Assembly: GCA_964057225.1 (NCBI GenBank)
Contig: OZ059897.1
Location: 3,348,001 to 3,412,000, forward strand
Direction of reading: 5' to 3'
DNA: 64,000 nucleotides
Origin: Auanema rhodensis
Taxonomy: Eukaryota > Nematoda > Chromadorea > Rhabditida > Rhabditidae
Positions within the stretch are counted from its first letter, which is position 1. Every line of letters begins with the position of its first letter. Shown here piece after piece: positions 13,259 to 22,990 of the stretch. The position numbers were made by a program, and so were the translations under genes. A model generated the notes under the pieces. The model made no database searches. It was given only the letters and a program-made list of their open reading frames with translations, and was not told the origin of the DNA.

Positions 13259-15368
13259 TTTATTTTTTCGTTGAATAACATTGTCCATCGTCTTCGCCTT
13301 GAAAGAAGGAATCTAAAAACATCTACTTTTTGTGAAATTATTCAGAAATTTTTCGGGAAAATTTTTGTCAAAATGTTTTTGGAAGCAATGTTGAGTGTAC
13401 ATGGGAACTCAACATACACTAATGCATTATTTTTCAAACGATCATAACTTATTTTTGTATAGAGCGTTTCTCAATGTAGTATAGTGCATTCGATGCGGAT
13501 TTTTAAGCTGCGTTGATCTGTGTTATCAGATTTGAGTTAGCTTAAAAATGCACCGAGATATCAACTGATATATGTTCACACTTATATCCTCGATTTTCAC
13601 CCTGAAGAAATGATTTTTTCGTTGAAAAAACATTGTCCATCGTCTTTGCCTTGAAAAAAGGAATCTAAAAACATCTACTTTTTGTGAAATTATTTAGAAA
13701 TTTTTCGGGAAAATTTTTGTCAAAATGTTTTTGGAAGCAATGTTGAGTGTACATGGGAACTCAACATACACTAATGCATTATTTTTCAAACGATCATAAC
13801 TTATTTTTGTATAGAGCGTTTCTCAATGTAGTATAGTGCATTCGATGCGGATTTTTAAGCTGCGTCGATCTGTGTTATCCGATTTGAGCTAGCTTGAAAA
13901 TGTACCGAGATATCAACTGATATATGTTCACACTTATATCCTCGATTTTCACCCTGAAGAAATAATTTTTTCGTTGAAAAAACATTGTCCATCGTCTTTG
14001 CCTTGAAAAAAGGAATCTAAAAACATCTACTTTTTGTGAAATTATTCAGAAAATTTTCGGGAAAATTTTTGTCAAAATGTTTTTGGAAGCAATGTTGAGT
14101 GTACATGGGAACTCAACATACACTAATGCATTATTTTTCAAACGATCATAACTTATTTTTGTATAGAGCGTTTCTCAATGTAGTATAGTGCATTCGATGC
14201 GGATTTTTAAGCTGCGTCGATCTGTGTTATCGGATTTGAGTTAACTTAAAAATGCACCGAGATATCAACTGATATAGGTTCACACTTATATCCTCGATTT
14301 TCACCCTGAAGAATTTATTTTTTCGTTGAATAACATTGTCCATCGTCTTCGCCTTGAAAGAAGGAATCTAAAAACATCTACTTTTTGTGAAATTATTCAG
14401 AAATTTTTCGGGAAAATTTTTGTCAAAATGTTTTTGGAAGCAATGTTGAGTGTACATGGGAACTCAACATACACTAATGCATTATTTTTCAAACGATCAT
14501 AACTTATTTTTGTATAGAGCGTTTCTCAATGTAGTATAGTGCATTCGATGCGGATTTTTAAGCTGCGTTGATCTGTGTTATCAGATTTGAGTTAGCTTAA
14601 AAATGCACCGAGATATCAACTGATATATGTTCACACTTATATCCTCGATTTTCACCCTGAAGAAATGATTTTTTCGTTGAAAAAACATTGTCCATCGTCT
14701 TTGCCTTGAAAAAAGGAATCTAAAAACATCTACTTTTTGTGAAATTATTTAGAAATTTTTCGGGAAAATTTTTGTCAAAATGTTTTTGGAAGCAATGTTG
14801 AGTGTACATGGGAACTCAACATACACTAATGCATTATTTTTCAAACGATCATAACTTATTTTTGTATAGAGCGTTTCTCAATGTAGTATAGTGCATTCGA
14901 TGCGGATTTTTAAGCTGCGTCGATCTGTGTTATCCGATTTGAGCTAGCTTGAAAATGTACCGAGATATCAACTGATATATGTTCACACTTATATCCTCGA
15001 TTTTCACCCTGAAGAAATGATTTTTTCGTTGAAAAAACATTGTCCATCGTCTTTGCCTTGAAAAAAGGAATCTAAAAACATCTACTTTTTGTGAAATTAT
15101 TTAGAAATTTTTCGGGAAAATTTTTGTCAAAATGTTTTTGGAAGCAATGTTGAGTGTACATGGGAACTCAACATACACTAATGCATTATTTTTCAAACGA
15201 TCATAACTTATTTTTGTATAGAGCGTTTCTCGATGTAGTATAGTGCATTCGATGCGGATTTTTAAGCTGCGTTGATCTGTGTTATCAGATTTGAGCTAGC
15301 TTAAAAATGCACCGAGATATCAACTGATATATGTTCACACTTATATCCTCGATTTTCACCCTGAAGAA
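13259..15368 (+). repeat. Trimer C-B-B in two tandem copies, 1,055 bp each
   Basis: Copies are 13,259-14,313 and 14,314-15,368. GTTATCGGATTTG recurs at about 13,175 and 14,230, and the CCGATTTG...CTTGAAAATGTACC combination follows in each. The third monomer of copy one (13,962) is a junction type: it has AATAATTTTTTCG and a B-type start, but the A-type CAGAAAATTTTC. This places the exchange within about 14,000-14,050. Confidence 0.85.
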
Positions 15369-15849
15369 ATGATTTTTTGGTTGAAAAACATTGTCCATCG
15401 TCTTCGTCTTGAAAAAAGGAATCTAAAAACATCTACTTTTTGTGAAATTATTTAGAAATTTTTCGGGAAAATTTTTGTCAAAATGTTTTTGGAAGCAATG
15501 TTGGGTGTACATGGGAACTCAACATACACTAATGCATTATTTTTCAAACGATCATAACTAATTTTTGTATAAAGCGTTTCTTAATGTAGTATAGTGCATT
15601 CGATGCGGATTTTTAAGCTGCGTCGATCTGTGTTATCAGATTTGAGTTAGCTTAAAAATGCACCGAGATATCAACTGATATATGTTCACACTTATATCCT
15701 CGATTTTCACCCTGAAGAAATGATTTTTTCGTTGAAAAAACATTGTCCATCGTCTTTGCCTTGAAAAAAGGAATCTAAAAACATCTACTTTTTGTGAAAT
15801 TATTTAGAAATTTTTCGGGAAAATTTTTGTCAAAATGTTTTTGGAAGCA

Positions 15850-15877
15850 ATGTTGAGTGTACATGGGAACTCAACAT
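15850..15877 (+). other. Inverted repeat, 8-bp arms, 12-nt loop (consensus 131-158)
   Basis: The left arm ATGTTGAG and right arm CTCAACAT are exact reverse complements around the loop TGTACATGGGAA, whose first six bases are themselves a palindrome (TGTACA). The element is present in almost every monomer. Two recurring substitutions fall in the arms, giving ATGTTGGG or CTCAGCAT. Each replaces a Watson-Crick pair by G-T (G-U in RNA) if the + strand is read. It may fold as a stem-loop in RNA or single-stranded DNA; no function is shown by the sequence. Confidence 0.8.
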
Positions 15878-15881
15878 ACAC

Positions 15882-15891
15882 TAATGCATTA
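15882..15891. other. 10-bp perfect palindrome TAATGCATTA (consensus 163-172)
   Basis: TAATGCATTA equals its own reverse complement and contains an NsiI site (ATGCAT). I noticed no substitution in it while reading the window. It lies 4 bp after the 8-bp-arm inverted repeat. Conservation could mark a binding site for a dimeric protein, or may simply reflect array homogenisation. Confidence 0.8.
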
Positions 15892-15996
15892 TTTTTCAAA
15901 CGATCATAACTTATTTTTGTATAGAGCGTTTCTCAATGTAGTATAGTGCATTCGATGCGGATTTTTAAGCTGCGTCGATCTGTGTTATCAGATTTG

Positions 15997-16004
15997 AGTT
16001 AACT
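15997..16004. other. 8-bp dyad AGYTARCT (consensus 278-285), palindromic in two subtypes
   Basis: This copy reads AGTTAACT, a perfect palindrome containing a HpaI site. Other copies read AGCTAGCT, also a perfect palindrome with a NheI site (GCTAGC), or the intermediate AGTTAGCT. The two variable bases (280 and 283) are symmetry partners. The fourth combination, AGCTAACT, was not noticed. The site lies inside the 48-bp segment missing from the short monomers. Confidence 0.7.
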
Positions 16005-16019
16005 TAAAAATGCACCGAG

Positions 16020-16033
16020 ATATCAACTGATAT
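16020..16033. other. 14-bp dyad ATATCA-AC-TGATAT (consensus 301-314)
   Basis: Six-base arms flank a 2-base centre, with an EcoRV site (GATATC) at the left edge. The subtype with AACAGATAT, for example near 29,330 and 35,963, keeps only 5-bp arms around AACA. The dyad directly follows the right breakpoint of the 48-bp deletion and overlaps the next inverted repeat. Confidence 0.75.
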
Positions 16034-16050
16034 AGGTTCACACTTATATC
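16029..16050. other. 22-bp near-perfect inverted repeat (consensus 310-331)
   Basis: Nine-base arms surround a TCAC loop; the right arm is ACTTATATC. In this copy the left arm is GATATAGGT, one base from perfect (G opposite T). Most monomers have GATATATGT (T opposite T). Only subtype F has GATATAAGT, which makes the arms perfectly complementary. Confidence 0.75.
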
Positions 16051-16071
16051 CTCGATTTTCACCCTGAAGAA

Positions 16072-19000
16072 TTTATTTTTTCGTTGAATAACATTGTCCA
16101 TCGTCTTCGCCTTGAAAGAAGGAATCTAAAAACATCTACTTTTTGTGAAATTATTCAGAAATTTTTCGGGAAAATTTTTGTCAAAATGTTTTTGGAAGCA
16201 ATGTTGAGTGTACATGGGAACTCAACATACACTAATGCATTATTTTTCAAACGATCATAACTCATTTTTGTATAGAGCGTTTCTCAATGTAGTATAGTGC
16301 ATTCGATGCGGATTTTCAAGCTGCGTTGATCTGTGTTATCAGATTTGAGTTAGCTTAAAAATGCACCGAGATATCAACTGATATATGTTCACACTTATAT
16401 CCTCGATTTTCACCCTGAAGAAATGATTTTTTCGTTGAAAAAACATTGTCCATCGTCTTTGCCTTGAAAAAAGGAATCTAAAAACATCTACTCTTTGTGA
16501 AATTATTTAGAAATTTTTCGGGAAAATTTTTGTCAAAATGTTTTTGGAAGCAATGTTGAGTGTACATGGGAACTCAACATACACTAATGCATTATTTTTC
16601 AAACGATAATAACTAATTTTTGTATAGAGCGTTTCTTAATGTAGTAAAGTGCATTCGATGCGGATTTTCAAGCTGCGTTGATCTGTGTTATCAGATTTGA
16701 GTTAGCTTAAAAATGCACCGAGATATCAACTGATATATGTTCACACTTATATCCTCGATTTTCACCCTGAAGAAATGATTTTTTCGTTGAAAAAACATTG
16801 TCCATCGTCTTTGCCTTGAAAAAAGGAATCTAAAAACATCTACTTTTTGTGAAATTATTTAGAAATTTTTCGGGAAAATTTTTGTCAAAATGTTTTTGGA
16901 AGCAATGTTGAGTGTACATGGGAACTCAACATACACTAATGCATTATTTTTCAAACGATCATAACTTATTTTTGTATAGAGCGTTTCTCGATGTAGTATA
17001 GTGCATTCGATGCGGATTTTTAAGCTGCGTTGATCTGTGTTATCAGATTTGAGCTAGCTTAAAAATGCACCGAGATATCAACTGATATATGTTCACACTT
17101 ATATCCTCGATTTTCACCCTGAAGAAATGATTTTTTGGTTGAAAAACATTGTCCATCGTCTTCGTCTTGAAAAAAGGAATCTAAAAACATCTACTTTTTG
17201 TGAAATTATTTAGAAATTTTTCGGGAAAATTTTTGTCAAAATGTTTTTGGAAGCAATGTTGGGTGTACATGGGAACTCAACATACACTAATGCATTATTT
17301 TTCAAACGATCATAACTAATTTTTGTATAAAGCGTTTCTTAATGTAGTATAGTGCATTCGATGCGGATTTTTAAGCTGCGTCGATCTGTGTTATCAGATT
17401 TGAGTTAGCTTAAAAATGCACCGAGATATCAACTGATATATGTTCACACTTATATCCTCGATTTTCACCCTGAAGAAATGATTTTTTCGTTGAAAAAACA
17501 TTGTCCATCGTCTTTGCCTTGAAAAAAGGAATCTAAAAACATCTACTTTTTGTGAAATTATTTAGAAATTTTTCGGGAAAATTTTTGTCAAAATGTTTTT
17601 GGAAGCAATGTTGAGTGTACATGGGAACTCAACATACACTAATGCATTATTTTTCAAACGATCATAACTTATTTTTGTATAGAGCGTTTCTCAATGTAGT
17701 ATAGTGCATTCGATGCGGATTTTTAAGCTGCGTCGATCTGTGTTATCCGATTTGAGCTAGCTTGAAAATGTACCGAGATATCAACTGATATATGTTCACA
17801 CTTATATCCTCGATTTTCACCCTGAAGAATTTATTTTTTCGTTGAATAACATTGTCCATCGTCTTCGCCTTGAAAGAAGGAATCTAAAAACATCTACTTT
17901 TTGTGAAATTATTCAGAAATTTTTCGGGAAAATTTTTGTCAAAATGTTTTTGGAAGCAATGTTGAGTGTACATGGGAACTCAACATACACTAATGCATTA
18001 TTTTTCAAACGATCATAACTTATTTTTGTAAATAGCGTTTCTCGATGTAGTATAGTGCATTCGATGCGGATTTTTAAGCTGCGTTGATCTGTGTTATCAG
18101 ATTTGAGTTAACTTAAAAATGCACCGAGATATCAACTGATATAGGTTCACACTTATATCCTCGATTTTCACCCTGAAGAAATGATTTTTTCGTTGAAAAA
18201 CATTGTCCATCGTCTTCGTCATGAAAAAAGGAATCTGAAAACATCTACTTTTTGTGAAATTATTCAGAAAATTTTCGGGAAAATTTTTGTCAAAATGTTT
18301 TTGGAAGCAATGTTGAGTGTACATGGGAACTCAACATACACTAATGCATTATTTTTCAAACGATCATAACTAATTTTTGTAAATAGCGTTTCTCAAGGTA
18401 GTATAGTGCATTCGATGCGGATTTTTAAGCTGCGTCGATCTGTGTTATCAGATTTGAGCTAGCTTAAAAATGCACCGAGATATCAACTGATATATGTTCA
18501 CACTTATATCCTCGATTTTCACCCTGAAGAAATGATTTTTTCGTTGAAAAAACATTGTCCATCGTCTTTGCCTTGAAAAAAGGAATCTAAAAACATCTAC
18601 TTTTTGTGAAATTATTTAGAAATTTTTCGGGAAAATTTTTGTCAAAATGTTTTTGGAAGCAATGTTGAGTGTACATGGGAACTCAACATACACTAATGCA
18701 TTATTTTTCAAACGATAATAACTAATTTTTGTATAGAGCGTTTCTTAATGTAGTAAAGTGCATTCGATGCGGATTTTTAAGCTGCGTCGATCTGTGTTAT
18801 CAGATTTGAGTTAGCTTAAAAATGCACCGAGATATCAACTGATATATGTTCACACTTATATCCTCGATTTTCACCCTGAAGAAATGATTTTTTCGTTGAA
18901 AAACATTGTCCATCGTCTTCGTCATGAAAAAAGGAATCTAAAAACATATACTTTTTGTGAAATTATTCAGAAAATTTTCGGGAAAATTTTTGTCAAAATG

Positions 19001-19234
19001 TTTTTGGAAGCAATGTTGAGTGTACATGGGAACTCAACATACACTAATGCATTATTTTTCAAACGATCATAACTTATTTTTGTATAGAGCGTTTCTCAAT
19101 GTAGTATAGTGCATTCGATGCGGATTTTTAAGCTGCGTCGATCTGTGTTATCAGATTTGAGTTAACTTAAAAATGCACCGAGATATCAACTGATATAGGT
19201 TCACACTTATATCCTCGATTTTCACCCTGAAGAA
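16072..19234 (+). repeat. 9-mer higher-order repeat, copy 1 (3,163 bp)
   Basis: Order C-B-B-D-B-C-A-B-A', with monomers near 16072, 16423, 16775, 17127, 17478, 17830, 18181, 18532 and 18884. Private markers shared with copy 2 at exactly 3,163 bp are GATTTTCAAG at 16,311, CTACTCTTTG near 16,487, a second TTTTCAAG near 16,665 and GAATCTGAAAAC near 18,232. The A monomer at 18,181 is open for a 62-codon frame on + and a 75-codon frame on -; both are satellite by-products. Confidence 0.92.
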
Positions 19235-22200
19235 TTTATTTTTTCGTTGAATAACATTGTCCATCGTCTTCGCCTTGAAAGAAGGAATCTAAAAACATCT
19301 ACTTTTTGTGAAATTATTCAGAAATTTTTCGGGAAAATTTTTGTCAAAATGTTTTTGGAAGCAATGTTGAGTGTACATGGGAACTCAACATACACTAATG
19401 CATTATTTTTCAAACGATCATAACTTATTTTTGTATAGAGCGTTTCTCAATGTAGTATAGTGCATTCGATGCGGATTTTCAAGCTGCGTTGATCTGTGTT
19501 ATCAGATTTGAGTTAGCTTAAAAATGCACCGAGATATCAACTGATATATGTTCACACTTATATCCTCGATTTTCACCCTGAAGAAATGATTTTTTTGTTG
19601 AAAAAACATTGTCCATCGTCTTTGCCTTGAAAAAAGGAATCTAAAAACATCTACTCTTTGTGAAATTATTTAGAAATTTTTCGGGAAAATTTTTGTCAAA
19701 ATGTTTTTGGAAGCAATGTTGAGTGTACATGGGAACTCAACATACACTAATGCATTATTTTTCAAACGATAATAACTAATTTTTGTATAGAGCGTTTCTT
19801 AATGTAGTAAAGTGCATTCGATGCGGATTTTCAAGCTGCGTTGATCTGTGTTATCAGATTTGAGTTAGCTTAAAAATGCACCGAGATATCAACTGATATA
19901 TGTTCACACTTATATCCTCGATTTTCACCCTGAAGAAATGATTTTTTCGTTGAAAAAACATTGTCCATCGTCTTTGCCTTGAAAAAAGGAATCTAAAAAC
20001 ATCTACTTTTTGTGAAATTATTTAGAAATTTTTCGGGAAAATTTTTGTCAAAATGTTTTTGGAAGCAATGTTGAGTGTACATGGGAACTCAACATACACT
20101 AATGCATTATTTTTCAAACGATCATAACTTATTTTTGTATAGAGCGTTTCTCGATGTAGTATAGTGCATTCGATGCGGATTTTTAAGCTGCGTTGATCTG
20201 TGTTATCAGATTTGAGCTAGCTTAAAAATGCACCGAGATATCAACTGATATATGTTCACACTTATATCCTCGATTTTCACCCTGAAGAAATGATTTTTTG
20301 GTTGAAAAACATTGTCCATCGTCTTCGTCTTGAAAAAAGGAATCTAAAAACATCTACTTTTTGTGAAATTATTTAGAAATTTTTCGGGAAAATTTTTGTC
20401 AAAATGTTTTTGGAAGCAATGTTGGGTGTACATGGGAACTCAACATACACTAATGCATTATTTTTCAAACGATCATAACTAATTTTTGTATAAAGCGTTT
20501 CTTAATGTAGTATAGTGCATTCGATGCGGATTTTTAAGCTGCGTCGATCTGTGTTATCAGATTTGAGTTAGCTTAAAAATGCACCGAGATATCAACTGAT
20601 ATATGTTCACACTTATATCCTCGATTTTCACCCTGAAGAAATGATTTTTTCGTTGAAAAAACATTGTCCATCGTCTTTGCCTTGAAAAAAGGAATCTAAA
20701 AACATCTACTTTTTGTGAAATTATTTAGAAATTTTTCGGGAAAATTTTTGTCAAAATGTTTTTGGAAGCAATGTTGAGTGTACATGGGAACTCAACATAC
20801 ACTAATGCATTATTTTTCAAACGATCATAACTTATTTTTGTATAGAGCGTTTCTCAATGTAGTATAGTGCATTCGATGCGGATTTTTAAGCTGCGTCGAT
20901 CTGTGTTATCCGATTTGAGCTAGCTTGAAAATGTACCGAGATATCAACTGATATATGTTCACACTTATATCCTCGATTTTCACCCTGAAGAATTTATTTT
21001 TTCGTTGAATAACATTGTCCATCGTCTTCGCCTTGAAAGAAGGAATCTAAAAACATCTACTTTTTGTGAAATTATTCAGAAATTTTTCGGGAAAATTTTT
21101 GTCAAAATGTTTTTGGAAGCAATGTTGAGTGTACATGGGAACTCAACATACACTAATGCATTATTTTTCAAACGATCATAACTTATTTTTGTAAATAGCG
21201 TTTCTCGATGTAGTATAGTGCATTCGATGCGGATTTTTAAGCTGCGTTGATCTGTGTTATCAGATTTGAGTTAACTTAAAAATGCACCGAGATATCAACT
21301 GATATAGGTTCACACTTATATCCTCGATTTTCACCCTGAAGAAATGATTTTTTCGTTGAAAAACATTGTCCATCGTCTTCGTCATGAAAAAAGGAATCTG
21401 AAAACATCTACTTTTTGTGAAATTATTCAGAAAATTTTCGGGAAAATTTTTGTCAAAATGTTTTTGGAAGCAATGTTGAGTGTACATGGGAACTCAACAT
21501 ACACTAATGCATTATTTTTCAAACGATCATAACTAATTTTTGTAAATAGCGTTTCTCAAGGTAGTATAGTGCATTCGATGCGGATTTTTAAGCTGCGTCG
21601 ATCTGTGTTATCAGATTTGAGCTAGCTTAAAAATGCACCGAGATATCAACTGATATATGTTCACACTTATATCCTCGATTTTCACCCTGAAGAAATGATT
21701 TTTTCGTTGAAAAAACATTGTCCATCGTCTTTGCCTTGAAAAAAGGAATCTAAAAACATCTACTTTTTGTGAAATTATTTAGAAATTTTTCGGGAAAATT
21801 TTTGTCAAAATGTTTTTGGAAGCAATGTTGAGTGTACATGGGAACTCAACATACACTAATGCATTATTTTTCAAACGATAATAACTAATTTTTGTATAGA
21901 GCGTTTCTTAATGTAGTAAAGTGCATTCGATGCGGATTTTTAAGCTGCGTCGATCTGTGTTATCAGATTTGAGTTAGCTTAAAAATGCACCGAGATATCA
22001 ACTGATATATGTTCACACTTATATCCTCGATTTTCACCCTGAAGAAATGATTTTTTCGTTGAAAAACATTGTCCATCGTCTTCGTCATGAAAAAAGGAAT
22101 CTAAAAACATATACTTTTTGTGAAATTATTCAGAAAATTTTCGGGAAAATTTTTGTCAAAATGTTTTTGGAAGCAATGTTGAGTGTACATGGGAACTCAA

Positions 22201-22397
22201 CATACACTAATGCATTATTTTTCAAACGATCATAACTTATTTTTGTATAGAGCGTTTCTCAATGTAGTATAGTGCATTCGATGCGGATTTTTAAGCTGCG
22301 TCGATCTGTGTTATCAGATTTGAGTTAACTTAAAAATGCACCGAGATATCAACTGATATAGGTTCACACTTATATCCTCGATTTTCACCCTGAAGAA
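19235..22397 (+). repeat. 9-mer higher-order repeat, copy 2 (3,163 bp)
   Basis: Same nine-monomer order as copy 1, with GATTTTCAAG at 19,474 and GAATCTGAAAAC near 21,395. The one difference I noticed is a T for C in the stretch after GAAATGATTTTTT near 19,597. Such high identity between units, against visible divergence between neighbouring monomers, is the mark of a recently amplified higher-order repeat. Confidence 0.92.
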
Positions 22398-22990
22398 TTT
22401 ATTTTTTCGTTGAATAACATTGTCCATCGTCTTCGCCTTGAAAGAAGGAATCTAAAAACATCTACTTTTTGTGAAATTATTCAGAAATTTTTCGGGAAAA
22501 TTTTTGTCAAAATGTTTTTGGAAGCAATGTTGAGTGTACATGGGAACTCAACATACACTAATGCATTATTTTTCAAACGATCATAACTTATTTTTGTATA
22601 GAGCGTTTCTCAATGTAGTATAGTGCATTCGATGCGGATTTTCAAGCTGCGTTGATCTGTGTTATCAGATTTGAGTTAGCTTAAAAATGCACCGAGATAT
22701 CAACTGATATATGTTCACACTTATATCCTCGATTTTCACCCTGAAGAAATGATTTTTTCGTTGAAAAAACATTGTCCATCGTCTTTGCCTTGAAAAAAGG
22801 AATCTAAAAACATCTACTCTTTGTGAAATTATTTAGAAATTTTTCGGGAAAATTTTTGTCAAAATGTTTTTGGAAGCAATGTTGAGTGTACATGGGAACT
22901 CAACATACACTAATGCATTATTTTTCAAACGATAATAACTAATTTTTGTATAGAGCGTTTCTTAATGTAGTAAAGTGCATTCGATGCGGA
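22398..22990 (+). repeat. 9-mer higher-order repeat, partial copy 3
   Basis: The first C and most of the first B monomer continue the 3,163-bp periodicity (GATTTTCAAG at 22,637, CTACTCTTTG near 22,813). The match breaks where copies 1 and 2 have TTTTCAAGCTGCGTTG and this copy has TTTTTAAGCTGCGTCG, near 22,992. The right edge of the amplified block therefore lies here. Confidence 0.85.

Larger units (their letters stand above)
15369..16071 (+). repeat. D and B monomers before the 9-mer block
   Basis: Two monomers, 15,369 (D, with GTTGGGTG) and 15,720 (B). The left half of the B copy does not match the equivalent A' monomer at 18,884, but from about 15,816 onward the sequence matches 3,163 bp downstream. 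The recombination edge of the 9-mer therefore lies inside this monomer. Confidence 0.75.
15720..16071 (+). repeat. Reference monomer (subtype B, 352 bp) used for the consensus map
   Basis: This is a full-length copy with six As at 16-21. Its left part (about 1-125) is rich in A and T tracts: T5-10, A16-21, A45-50, A58-62, T70-74, AAATTTTT near 89-96, AAAATTTTT near 101-109, AAAA 113-116 and T119-123. The middle (131-172) holds an 8-bp-arm inverted repeat and a 10-bp palindrome. The right part (about 205-305) carries most CpGs, and 229-331 holds a cluster of dyads. Positions 251-298 are the segment lost in the short monomers. Its forward reading frames are closed by the six-A frame and a TAG at 86-88, so it is not a coding unit. 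Confidence 0.95.

Noticed and set aside
15808-15825. CENP-B box around TTTTTCGGGAAAA
   Set aside because: The CGGG is present, but the required TTCG and the spaced A are not at the right distances upstream. The reverse-strand core CCCG occurs nowhere in the monomer.
18097-21487. 75-codon open frames on the - strand at 18,097-18,324 and 21,260-21,487
   Set aside because: Both are the same place in two copies of the 9-mer, identical because the unit was duplicated. Other monomers do not keep the frame.
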